Assembly (NCBI GenBank): GCA_028818695.1
Contig: JAPPNK010000015.1
Span: 134,597 to 198,596, forward strand
From: Candidatus Poribacteria bacterium
Lineage (GTDB): Bacteria; Poribacteria; WGA-4E; GCA-2687025
Reading direction: 5' to 3'
Length of the DNA: 64,000 nucleotides
Part shown: positions 32,586 through 40,759 of the stretch, in pieces
Numbering within the stretch: position 1 is the stretch's first letter
Layout: each line of letters opens with the position of its first letter
The notes under the pieces: generated by a model
Database searches by the model: none
Seen by the model: only the letters and a program-made list of their open reading frames with translations
What the model was told of the DNA's origin: nothing
Translations under genes and position numbers: made by a program

Positions 32586-32614
32586 TTGATTCCGTCAGAC
32601 CAATACAGTACATT
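32586..32614 (+). promoter_or_regulatory. Promoter for the first WD40 giant
   Basis: TTGATT (32586-32591), 17 bp, TACATT (32609-32614), 46 bp before ATG 32660. Confidence 0.5.
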
Positions 32615-32659
32615 GACGCTCGGACGCTCATTGCAGCTCAACAGACAACAGGGGATTTC

Positions 32660-35371
32660 ATGAAACGATCATCTTCCTTCACCTCTTCTCTTCCGCGCTT
32701 GCTGACAGCGGTTCTGCTCTTTGCAGGGCTGTTTGCTGAAGTAGCAAATGCGCAACGCGTGGCGTTTTCGCCTGACGGTTCTAGGATCGCCAGCGCCGAC
32801 TCCAGATCTATGGTTCATATTTGGACCGATACGGGCAAGCATCTCAGAACCCTTCAGGGCCATACGTGGGCTGTCACTTCTGTGGCGTTTTCGCCTGACG
32901 GTTCTAGGATCGCCAGCAGCAGTCTGGATGAAACGGTTCGGATCTGGAATCCCGATACCGGCGAATCCATACGAGAATTCACAGAACATACGGGCAAGGT
33001 CAGGTCCGTGGCGTTTTCGCCTGACGGTTCCAGGATCGCCAGCGGCAGTTGGGATGGAACGATTCTGATCTGGAATCCCGACACAGGTGAAGTTCTAAAA
33101 ACGCTGAGAGGACATAGTGTCAATTGTGTGGCATATTCGCCGGATGGTGCCAGGATTGCCAGCGGTGGCACGGACGATAAGATTCGAATCTGGAATGCCG
33201 ACACCGGGTCGCAAATCGGAAGTCCGTTAGATGTTACCGAAGATGTCAATTCAGTGGCATATTCGCCGGACGGTTCCATGCTCGCCTGCGGCGGCGATCA
33301 CGCCGCGGTTCATATCTGGAATGCCGACACCGGGTCGCTAATTCGGCAGATGACAGGACATGCGCATAGCAAAGATGTCAATTCAGTGGCATATTCGCCG
33401 GACGGCTCCATGCTTGCCAGCGGCAGCGATGACGATACGATTCGCATCTGGAATGTCGACACCGGGACCGCAATCCAAGATCCGATACTTACGGACGGCG
33501 ATGCCAATTCAGTGGCATATTCGCCGGACGGTTCCAGACTCGTCAGCATCGAAGGCGGCAACACGATTCAATTCTGGGACGCGCCTCCGCCTCCTTCCGT
33601 TACGGTGATGATTGACAGTCCGAGCCAATACACGACAGGCGCGTTTGTTGTGTCCATCACATTCAGCAAGGCGGTCGCTGGATTCGAAGCGTCGGACATC
33701 AATGTGACGAACGGCTACGTAACGGATCTCGCCGGCAGCGGCTCCGCTTATACGGCAACGATCAGCCCGTCCAGCTCCGGCATTGTTACAGTAAGCGTTC
33801 CCGCTAACGCCGTAGAGAATAACTTAGCTTCCGACATCTATATCGTCAACTATGACGCGCCTCTGCGGGTTTTGACAGGGCATAAGGGCGCCATTTTAGC
33901 GGAGGCGTATTCATCTGACGGCAATCGCATCGCCACCGCCTCCGCCGACGACACCGTCCTGATCTGGAATGTCAACGCGGGAACGCCGCTCTTTGAACTG
34001 ACGGAGCATACAGGCGATGTCCGCTCCGCCGCCTTCTCGCCGGACGGAACGACGCTTGCCACTGGAAGCGCCGACGACACGATACGCATCTGGAACGCCG
34101 AAACAGGCGCGCATGTCCGAGCGCTGGAAGAACACGAGGGCGACGTTTACGCTTTGGACTATTCGCCGGACGGATTAACTATCGTCAGCGGAAGCGGCGA
34201 CCGTACCGTTCGGCTCTGGAGCGCCGAAACGGGGAAGCTTTTAAAGACGATGACGCAGCATTCGGGAACCGTTCGGACGGTCGCCTTCTCGCCGGACGGA
34301 ACGCTCATCGCCAGCGGCAGCGCCGATAGAACCGTCCGGCTGTGGGACGCCCAGACCGGCAAGCCTCTCGCCTCAATGAAAGAGCATGGGCGGACGATCT
34401 ATTCGGTTGCCTTCTCGCCCGATGGCACGGTTCTGGCGAGCGGCAGCGCCGATAAAACGATTCGTTTTTGGGAGGTCTCATCGCAGTCGCTCATCCATAC
34501 CCGTACGGTGGGCGGGTCTGCGGGCTTGGTGTTTTCGGTCGCCTTCTCGCCGGACGGCTCGACGCTTGCCTCCGGAAACCAAGACGGAACCGTCCATCTA
34601 TGGGCGTCCGGGAACGGCAGGCATAAGGAGACGTTAGAGGGGCATACGGGAACCGTTTACGCGGTCGCCTACTCGCCGGACAGCCAAACGCTCATCAGCG
34701 GCAGTCGCGACAGAACGCTGCGCTTCTGGGAAACGCCGTCGGTTGATCCGGATGTGAACGGCGACGGCGCCATTGACGGCGCAGACCTAACAGCCCTTGG
34801 CGAAAGCTACGGCATGACGGTCGCGGACGGCGCCGATCCCAACGCGGATGTGAACGGCGACGGCGTCGTGGATGTGACCGACGTTCTGCTTGTCGCGGAC
34901 GCCTTGGCTGGACAGGCTGCGGCGGCTCCGGCGTTGGCGTCTTCGCGGGAGGCTCCTTCCGTTCCGCAGGTTTCCGTCTGGCTGAACGACGCGAATGGGC
35001 TGATGGTCCGCAGCGACTCGGCGAGACGCGGGATCGCCGTTTTGGAGAGCATGCTTCTGTCGGCGGGACCGGTTGTGTCCAAAAGCGCGCTTCTTCCGAA
35101 TTACCCGAACCCGTTCAACCCTGAGACCTGGATTCCGTTTGATCTGTCGGAAGCGTCCCGCGTGAGAATAACAGTCTATAACTCGGCAGGTCAACTCGTG
35201 CGGACGCTGGATCTGGGGCAATTGCCGGCTGGAGCGTACCGCAGCCGCGCCAGAGCCGCCCATTGGGACGGACGGAACGCTCTGGGCGAACCTGTCGCCA
35301 GCGGCGTCTATTATGTCCGCATTGAGGCGGGTTCGTTCACGGCGCTGCGGCGCATGGTCGTCTTAAAATAA
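32660..35371 (+). CDS. Secreted double WD40 propeller protein with dockerin and Por-type sorting domain
   Basis: 903 residues. Signal peptide 1-32 (cut after VANA). A seven-blade WD40 propeller (about 33-310, VAFSPDGSRIAS and HIWN repeats) is followed by a Big_12-like Ig domain (about 312-398), a second seven-blade propeller (399-692), and two dockerin-like EF-hands (DVNGDGAIDGADL and DVNGDGVVDVTDV, about 695-750). The FlgD-like C-terminal sorting domain (about 810-903, LLPNYPNPFNPETWIPFDL to MVVLK) points to type IX-like export and surface attachment. Start at ATG 32660 after AGGGGA. It probably binds proteins or glycans outside the cell. Confidence 0.88.
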   Translation: MKRSSSFTSSLPRLLTAVLLFAGLFAEVANAQRVAFSPDGSRIASADSRSMVHIWTDTGKHLRTLQGHTWAVTSVAFSPDGSRIASSSLDETVRIWNPDTGESIREFTEHTGKVRSVAFSPDGSRIASGSWDGTILIWNPDTGEVLKTLRGHSVNCVAYSPDGARIASGGTDDKIRIWNADTGSQIGSPLDVTEDVNSVAYSPDGSMLACGGDHAAVHIWNADTGSLIRQMTGHAHSKDVNSVAYSPDGSMLASGSDDDTIRIWNVDTGTAIQDPILTDGDANSVAYSPDGSRLVSIEGGNTIQFWDAPPPPSVTVMIDSPSQYTTGAFVVSITFSKAVAGFEASDINVTNGYVTDLAGSGSAYTATISPSSSGIVTVSVPANAVENNLASDIYIVNYDAPLRVLTGHKGAILAEAYSSDGNRIATASADDTVLIWNVNAGTPLFELTEHTGDVRSAAFSPDGTTLATGSADDTIRIWNAETGAHVRALEEHEGDVYALDYSPDGLTIVSGSGDRTVRLWSAETGKLLKTMTQHSGTVRTVAFSPDGTLIASGSADRTVRLWDAQTGKPLASMKEHGRTIYSVAFSPDGTVLASGSADKTIRFWEVSSQSLIHTRTVGGSAGLVFSVAFSPDGSTLASGNQDGTVHLWASGNGRHKETLEGHTGTVYAVAYSPDSQTLISGSRDRTLRFWETPSVDPDVNGDGAIDGADLTALGESYGMTVADGADPNADVNGDGVVDVTDVLLVADALAGQAAAAPALASSREAPSVPQVSVWLNDANGLMVRSDSARRGIAVLESMLLSAGPVVSKSALLPNYPNPFNPETWIPFDLSEASRVRITVYNSAGQLVRTLDLGQLPAGAYRSRARAAHWDGRNALGEPVASGVYYVRIEAGSFTALRRMVVLK

Positions 35372-35433
35372 CCGACTCTGCTGAACTCTGGATTCCCGCT
35401 CCCCGTTTTCACGGGGACATGCTGCGCGGGAAT
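35091..35433 (+). repeat. Near-identical 3' block, copy 1 (sorting domain plus palindrome)
   Basis: The sorting-domain coding sequence, stop and palindromic tail match 39231-39573 closely, with a constant offset of 4,140 bp. Confidence 0.75.
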
Positions 35434-35441
35434 CCAGAGTT
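35384..35441. terminator. Nested palindrome after the first WD40 gene (dispersed element, long form)
   Basis: Arms AACTCTGGATTCCCGC (35384-35399) and GCGGGAATCCAGAGTT (35426-35441) are perfect over 16 bp and enclose a second hairpin, CCCCGT/ACGGGG. It is a member of the dispersed palindromic family and probably stops transcription 12 bp after the gene. Confidence 0.6.
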
Positions 35442-35522
35442 TTCCCAGACAGCCTCCGCATTCTAAAGCGGCTCTTTAAATCAAAATCATCGCCTATAGA
35501 GACTGCCGCGGTGAATGGCGTA

Positions 35523-35551
35523 TTGCATACTTTGATCATTTATGTTATTAC
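35523..35551 (+). promoter_or_regulatory. Possible promoter for the lipoprotein and second WD40 gene
   Basis: TTGCAT (35523-35528), 17 bp, TATTAC (35546-35551), 32 bp before ATG 35584. Confidence 0.4.
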
Positions 35552-35583
35552 TGCAAGTAACCCGGAACCTTAGGGAGAGAACC

Positions 35584-35916
35584 ATGAAGTGGGCAATGTT
35601 TGCGGCGGCAGTTATTGGAGTCGCTTGTTTGATTTCGTGCGGCGACGACCATGATGATTATTATCTGGACGATGACCGGTACGACGACCGGTACGATGAC
35701 GACCGGTACGACGATGACCGGTATGAATATGATGACGACCGGTACGACGACAGGCGCGATGACGATGATGACCGGTACGACGATGGCGACGATGATGATG
35801 ACGACGACCGGCGCGGCCGAGACGACGATGACGACGATGATGACGACGACCGGCGCGGCCGAGACGACGATGACGACGACGATGACGACGACCGGCGCGG
35901 CCGGGACGACGACTGA
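35584..35916 (+). CDS. Poly-aspartate lipoprotein
   Basis: 110 residues. A lipoprotein signal ends in LISC (lipobox, Cys about residue 19), followed by DDHDDYYLDD and then almost only Asp, Arg, Tyr and Gly: DRYDD units, then DDDDDDDDDRRGR units whose DNA repeats every 42 bp (35821-35862, 35863-35904). The mature chain is extremely acidic and probably disordered, and could bind calcium or other cations at the cell surface. Start at ATG 35584 with GGGAGAG upstream. It lies 16 bp before the second WD40 giant and is likely co-transcribed. No family is recognised. Confidence 0.7.
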   Translation: MKWAMFAAAVIGVACLISCGDDHDDYYLDDDRYDDRYDDDRYDDDRYEYDDDRYDDRRDDDDDRYDDGDDDDDDDRRGRDDDDDDDDDDRRGRDDDDDDDDDDRRGRDDD

Positions 35917-35932
35917 CAAAAGGAACGTTTGT

Positions 35933-38900
35933 ATGAGGCGCCTTGCTTCGCATTTCTTCCGCATCCTTTTGCTTTGCTGTTTCGCCGGTTTTCTAATCCA
36001 TAGCAGCCAGGCGCAAACTCCTCAAACGCTGATAAGGCATTCGGATGAAATCTATTCGGTCGCCTATTCTCCAGACGGACAGAAAATCGCCGGCGGAAGC
36101 GACGATGGAACGATTCGAATCTGGGACGTCAGCGACGGCTCCCTCATCCGAACGCTCCGGGGACATACGGACGGCGTCGAATCGGTCGCCTATTCGCCAG
36201 ACGGGACAAGGATCGTCAGCGGCGGCGATGACAACGCCGTTCGGATCTGGAACGCCGACACGGGCGCGCTTCTCCAAACGCTCCGAGAACATACGGATGA
36301 AGTACCTTCTGTAGCATATTCTCCAGACGGACAGAAAGTCGCCAGCGCCAGCTCCGATAGAACGATTCGAATCTGGGACGTTAATGCCGGTTCCCGAATC
36401 CGAACGCTCCAGAGACATACGGATGGCGTCGAATCGGTCGCCTATTCGTCAGACGGGACAAGAATCGTCAGCGGCGGCGATGACAACACCGTTCGCATCT
36501 GGAACGCCGACACGGGCGCGCTTCTCCGAACGCTCCGACGGCATACGGATGAAGTCTATTCGGTCGCCTATTCGCCAGACGGACGGAACGTCGCCAGCGG
36601 AAGCGACGATGGAACGATTCGAATCTGGGACGTCAGCGACGGCTCTCTCATCCGAACGCTCCGAGGGCATACGGACGGCGTCGAATCGGTCGCCTATTCG
36701 CCAGACGGGGCAAGAATCGTCAGCGGCGGCGGCGACAACGCCGTTCGCATTTGGAACGCCGACACGGGCGCGCTTCTCCGAACGCTCCGAGAACATACGG
36801 ATGGCGTCGAATCGGTCGCCTATTCGCCAGACGGACGGAACGTCGCCAGCGGAAGCGACGATGGAACGATTCGAATCTGGGATGTCAGCGACCTCGCCCC
36901 GCTCTCCGCGACCATCACAGGTCCGATCGGCGATCAGACAGGTCTGTTCAATGTGACGATCGCATTCAGCGCGGACGTCACAGGCTTTGGAACGTCTGAT
37001 ATTGAAGTGACAAACGGCTCCGTGACAAACCTTACAGGCAGCGGCAAAACCTATACGGCAACCATTGCGCCGACCCTCCCCGGGACGGTGCGCGTAAGCG
37101 TCCCCGCCAATGCAGCGGGCAACAACCGAGCCTCCAACGAGTTCTCCGTCGTCTATGAGCCTCCCGCCGCAAGCCCGCAGATTTTAAGCGAGCATACAGG
37201 TACGGTCTGGTCTGTTGCGTATTCACCGGACAGCGCCGCGCTCGCAAGCGGCAGCGACGACAACACGATCCGCATCTGGAACCCCAACACAGGCAAAACG
37301 CTGCGGACGCTCATGGAACACACAGGCTCTATCGTTTCTGTAGCGTATTCACCGGACGGCTCCAGGCTCGCCAGCGCCAGCGCCGACAACACGATCATGG
37401 TCTGGAATCCCAACACAGGCGATCTGCTCCAAACGCTCATAGGGCATACGGATACGGTCAGATCTGCGGCGTATTCACCGGACGGCTCCAGGCTCGCCAG
37501 CGCCAGCCGCGACGACACGGTCCGCATCTGGAACCCCAACACCGGCGATCTGCTCCAAACGCTCCCTGGACATGCGGATTATGTCAGGTCTGTGGCGTAT
37601 TCACCGGACGGCTCCAGGCTTGCCAGCGGCAGCGACGACGACACGATCCGCATCTGGAACCCCAACACGGGCGACACGCTGCGAACGCTCACGGAGCATA
37701 CGAATTCTGTCTATTCTGTGGCGTATTCACCGGACGGCTCCAGGCTCGCCAGCGCCAGCCAGGACAACACGATCCGCATCTGGAACCTCAATACGGGCAA
37801 AACGCTGCGAACGCTCATGAGGCATACGGAAAGCGTCCTATCCGTCGCGTATTCTCCGGACGGCTCCAGGCTCGCCAGCGCCAGCCGCGACGACTCGATC
37901 CGCATCTGGGACGCGCAAACGGGCGACCATATCGAAATGCTCACAGGACATACGGGAAGCGTTACATCCGTCGCGTATTCTCCTGACGGCTCCTGGCTTG
38001 CCAGCGGCAGCCAGGACGACACGATACGCATCTGGCCGCGCGGCGTCAGAATAGTTGCTCCATCGACATTGGTAACGGGTCCGGAAGGCATCGTTACGGG
38101 TTCGTTTGAAGCGGCGATCTCCTTCAGCGAGACCGTCACAGGGTTTGAAGCGTCCGACATTGAAGTGACAAACGGCGAAGCGGCAAGCCTCGAAGGCTCC
38201 GGCTACAACTATACGGCGGTCATTGAGCCGGCGGCAACCGGCCCCGTCGTTGTGACGGTTCCCGCCGGCGCGGCGCAAGACGCCGACAGCAACGGCAACC
38301 GCGCGGCTTCCTACGCGGTCTTGGCTCTCATTCCCGACACTTCATTTACGCTTCATTTGAACGCCGGATTGAACATGATTCATGCGCCTGTGAACGATCC
38401 CGAACTTGAAAACGCGGCAGATCTTTATCAAAAGCTGGGCGGTTCGGCAGCTGTCGGCGCCCTTGTCGTTCAGACAGAGAACGGTGAGTTTGAAGGGTAT
38501 TTTGGGGTAGGGACGGGCCCCGCCCTGCGCGATTCGGCGGCCGTTCTTGTGAATATGCTGTCGTCAAAGTCGGCAACGTTCACAGGCGGGCTTCTGCCGC
38601 CGCAGGTACCCCTGCGCGGAGGCGTCAATCTCATCGGCGTTCCGCGCAGCGGATCGGTCTCCACAGTGGGCGATTTGCTGAACATGGACGCGGCGGTGAC
38701 GGCCTGCTTTATTGAAAAGGACGGCAAATTCAAGCATGCGGTCGGGTCTGTATTGGACGAGCCTGTGATCGGAGGCAAAGGGTATATCCTCATGTCCAGC
38801 GGGGAAACGACCTTGACATTCAACGGCGAAGCTTGGAAGAACGAGGCGGCGCAGGCTCCCTCTTCTATTTCGCGGCGGCGGGACGCTTCCTCTATTTCGG

Positions 38901-39511
38901 CGCTGGTCGCGTCGGGTCTTATTTTGCAAGAGGACAGCTTGGCTTCGCTCAACGGCATTGCCGCGTCTGTAACGCATCTGAGGACAGGCAAGACCTTGAC
39001 CGCCGCGACAGGCGCGTCGTCTGAAGACGGACGTTTTTCGGTCGTCTTTTTAGACCTTTTCAGCGGCGGCTTTGCGGTCGGCGATATGTTTGAGCTGCGC
39101 GCCGCGGACCTGGCAGGCGCATTCGGCGGCGTTCAGAGCGTCCGCCATACGCTCACTCAATCGGACATCGCGCGCGGCGCGGTCGACTTCGGCAGGCTTC
39201 TCATGAGCGCGCTTCCGTCTGAAACGGCTCTCCTGCCAAACTACCCAAACCCGTTCAACCCAGAGACCTGGATTCCGTTCGATCTGTCGGAAGCGTCCCG
39301 CGCGCGGATGAATATCTACAACTCGGCAGGTCAACTTGTGCGGACGCTGAATCTGGGGCAGTTGCCGGCTGGAGCCTACCGCAGCCGCGCCAAAGCCGCT
39401 CATTGGGACGGACGGAACGCTCTGGGCGAGCCTGTCGCCAGCGGCGTCTATTATGTCCGCATTGAAGCAGGCTCGTTCACGGCGCTGCGGCGCATGGTCG
39501 TCTTAAAATAA
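35933..39511 (+). CDS. Secreted double WD40 propeller protein with two Ig-like domains and Por-type sorting domain
   Basis: 1192 residues. Signal peptide 1-27 (SSQA-Q). A seven-blade propeller (about 30-320) has alternating blade types giving an 84-residue (252-bp) period. Then a Big_12-like domain (322-407), a second seven-blade propeller (about 415-703), another Ig-like domain (703-800), a large C-terminal region (800-1090, LHLNAGLNMIHAPVND, GGVNLIGVPRSG), and a sorting domain (1100-1192) nearly the same as in the first giant. No dockerin here. Start at ATG 35933 after AAGGA. Likely surface-displayed, perhaps with the acidic lipoprotein encoded just upstream. Confidence 0.87.
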   Translation: MRRLASHFFRILLLCCFAGFLIHSSQAQTPQTLIRHSDEIYSVAYSPDGQKIAGGSDDGTIRIWDVSDGSLIRTLRGHTDGVESVAYSPDGTRIVSGGDDNAVRIWNADTGALLQTLREHTDEVPSVAYSPDGQKVASASSDRTIRIWDVNAGSRIRTLQRHTDGVESVAYSSDGTRIVSGGDDNTVRIWNADTGALLRTLRRHTDEVYSVAYSPDGRNVASGSDDGTIRIWDVSDGSLIRTLRGHTDGVESVAYSPDGARIVSGGGDNAVRIWNADTGALLRTLREHTDGVESVAYSPDGRNVASGSDDGTIRIWDVSDLAPLSATITGPIGDQTGLFNVTIAFSADVTGFGTSDIEVTNGSVTNLTGSGKTYTATIAPTLPGTVRVSVPANAAGNNRASNEFSVVYEPPAASPQILSEHTGTVWSVAYSPDSAALASGSDDNTIRIWNPNTGKTLRTLMEHTGSIVSVAYSPDGSRLASASADNTIMVWNPNTGDLLQTLIGHTDTVRSAAYSPDGSRLASASRDDTVRIWNPNTGDLLQTLPGHADYVRSVAYSPDGSRLASGSDDDTIRIWNPNTGDTLRTLTEHTNSVYSVAYSPDGSRLASASQDNTIRIWNLNTGKTLRTLMRHTESVLSVAYSPDGSRLASASRDDSIRIWDAQTGDHIEMLTGHTGSVTSVAYSPDGSWLASGSQDDTIRIWPRGVRIVAPSTLVTGPEGIVTGSFEAAISFSETVTGFEASDIEVTNGEAASLEGSGYNYTAVIEPAATGPVVVTVPAGAAQDADSNGNRAASYAVLALIPDTSFTLHLNAGLNMIHAPVNDPELENAADLYQKLGGSAAVGALVVQTENGEFEGYFGVGTGPALRDSAAVLVNMLSSKSATFTGGLLPPQVPLRGGVNLIGVPRSGSVSTVGDLLNMDAAVTACFIEKDGKFKHAVGSVLDEPVIGGKGYILMSSGETTLTFNGEAWKNEAAQAPSSISRRRDASSISALVASGLILQEDSLASLNGIAASVTHLRTGKTLTAATGASSEDGRFSVVFLDLFSGGFAVGDMFELRAADLAGAFGGVQSVRHTLTQSDIARGAVDFGRLLMSALPSETALLPNYPNPFNPETWIPFDLSEASRARMNIYNSAGQLVRTLNLGQLPAGAYRSRAKAAHWDGRNALGEPVASGVYYVRIEAGSFTALRRMVVLK
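36044..36890 (+). repeat. 252-bp higher-order tandem repeat in the first propeller
   Basis: Blades alternate between a DEVxSVAYSPDG type and a DGVESVAYSPDG type, so the DNA repeats every 126 bp loosely and every 252 bp closely (equivalent points near 36044, 36296 and 36548). Confidence 0.7.
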
Positions 39512-39573
39512 CCGACTCTGCTGGACTCTAGATTCCCGCTCCCCGTTTTCACGGGGACATGCTGCGCGGGAAT
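39231..39573 (+). repeat. Near-identical 3' block, copy 2 (sorting domain plus palindrome)
   Basis: Copy of 35091-35433, including CCGACTCTGCTG after the stop, and the ATTCCCGC...GCGGGAAT palindrome with its inner CCCCGT/ACGGGG hairpin. It differs after GCGGGAAT, where this copy continues GACGACG. Confidence 0.75.
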
Positions 39574-39590
39574 GACGACGAGGCTGCCGC

Positions 39591-40460
39591 TTATTCAGGC
39601 GCCGGCGGGATGGGCAGGATTTCCCGCTCCACCTCATGCACCTTGTCGGGGTATGTCTTTCCGCGCACCCACATGATGGGCTGCCCTTTGCCTCTTCCAT
39701 GCGGGGGCGGCGGGTTCGCCCATTCCGCCTGCGCGCTCAGGTAGTGGACGACATAGCTTCGGCGGAATCGCCGGCTATGGTTGTCGGTGCTTTTATGCAG
39801 CAGATGGCTATGGAACCAGACAACCGAGCCTGGCTCCGCTTCCAGCGGTATGCCGTCCTCGTCCCGCGCGCCGCGCGCCAAGCGAAACTCCCGCTGTTGC
39901 GAGCCTTCCAGGTCGTCATGTTCATGGATGTCATGCTTGTGGCTTCCGGGGATCACATAGAGGCATCCGTTGCCTTCGTCGGCGGGGTCGATCGCCGTCC
40001 ATGTGCCGACGGTCGTTTCGGTGTTGAAGCGGTTTCGGAAGTAAAACTTGTCCTGGTGCCATGGGAAGCCGAGGCCGATTTCCGGCGCCTTCCATATGAA
40101 CAGGTTGTTGATGCCGAGGATGTCGGGACCGAGGATGTCGACGAGCGGATCGGTAAGGCGCGGATCGCGGACTCGGTCCAGAAACTCTTGGCAGAAGCAG
40201 CTTGGGTGATGGATTTTGTGCATGGCGTAGACGCCTTCGGCGTCCGCTTTGCCGTCCTTGACAAGCGCGTTCTGGTCAATGTGCGCGATTGGAAAGGGGC
40301 GTTTTCCGTCGACGATGTCTTCGGCGGTTTTGCGCAGGATGTCGTTCTCTTCTGGGCTGAAGACGCCTCGGCGTACCAGAAACCCGTTTTCGTTCCAGAA
40401 CGCTTTTTCTTTCTCGCTCAATCGATGGCTGCGTTCTTGCGCGTTTGTTTCGTCGCTCAT
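39591..40460 (-). CDS. Phytanoyl-CoA dioxygenase (PhyH) family protein
   Basis: A 289-residue Fe(II)/2-oxoglutarate oxygenase. H135 and D137 in GFPWHQDKFY and a distal His in HSHLLHKSTDNHS (218 or 222) form the iron site; RRFRRSYVVHY supplies the 2-oxoglutarate Arg, and GNGCLYVIPGSHK is the family's conserved turn. The substrate is unknown. Start at ATG 40460 (GGAGAGACGC just upstream) rather than 40556, because the promoter lies over the longer version. It stands alone and is only distantly similar to the PhyH at 12543. Confidence 0.9.
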   Translation of the reverse strand: MSDETNAQERSHRLSEKEKAFWNENGFLVRRGVFSPEENDILRKTAEDIVDGKRPFPIAHIDQNALVKDGKADAEGVYAMHKIHHPSCFCQEFLDRVRDPRLTDPLVDILGPDILGINNLFIWKAPEIGLGFPWHQDKFYFRNRFNTETTVGTWTAIDPADEGNGCLYVIPGSHKHDIHEHDDLEGSQQREFRLARGARDEDGIPLEAEPGSVVWFHSHLLHKSTDNHSRRFRRSYVVHYLSAQAEWANPPPPHGRGKGQPIMWVRGKTYPDKVHEVEREILPIPPAPE

Positions 40461-40527
40461 GCGTCTCTCCGTATCGTCTAATTTATAATGTATCGCCCGA
40501 TGAACCTCTAAGTTCAGCCCGCGCGCC

Positions 40528-40556
40528 AGTATAACTCGTTTCTTGTTGAAGATCAA
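40528..40556 (-). promoter_or_regulatory. Promoter for the second PhyH gene
   Basis: On the minus strand TTGATC (40556-40551), 17 bp, TATACT (40533-40528), about 70 bp before the start codon. Confidence 0.55.
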
Positions 40557-40566
40557 CCTCCGCCCT

Positions 40567-40690
40567 CTGACCTTATGTCTTTAGTTGGGACAGGTCGGCG
40601 GGCGGATGCGGACGGTTTCTGCGGCGTCTCTAGATTTCCGCTTGCGCGGGAGTAATCATGTAAATGACGGTCTGGTTGGCGGCGCTTGCG
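40567..40690 (+). repeat. Dispersed palindromic element, degenerate copy
   Basis: CTGACCTTATGTCTTTAGTT to CGGTTTCTGCGGCG, a decayed palindrome (TAGATTTCCGCTTGCGCGGGAG), an 11-bp insertion, then AATGACGGTCTGGTTGGCGGCGC. Compare 24092-24200. Confidence 0.65.
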
Positions 40691-40714
40691 TTTAAGCAAA
40701 AAAAGCGGTATGTT
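40686..40714 (+). promoter_or_regulatory. Promoter for the second Gfo/Idh/MocA gene
   Basis: TTGCGT (40686-40691), 17 bp, TATGTT (40709-40714). Its -35 lies on the end of the dispersed element, so the repeat may supply part of the promoter. Confidence 0.45.
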
Positions 40715-40759
40715 CTTTGAACTGGCTGTGAATGAGCAGGTCGAATCTTGGAGGATCAT

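Noticed and set aside
35548-35964. Val/Ile-rich hydrophobic frame opposite the poly-Asp gene
   Set aside because: It is simply the reverse complement of GAC/GAT codons and has no start signal.
36044-36890. Regular spacing that could be mistaken for a CRISPR array
   Set aside because: The period is 126/252 bp and each unit translates into a WD40 blade in one continuous frame.
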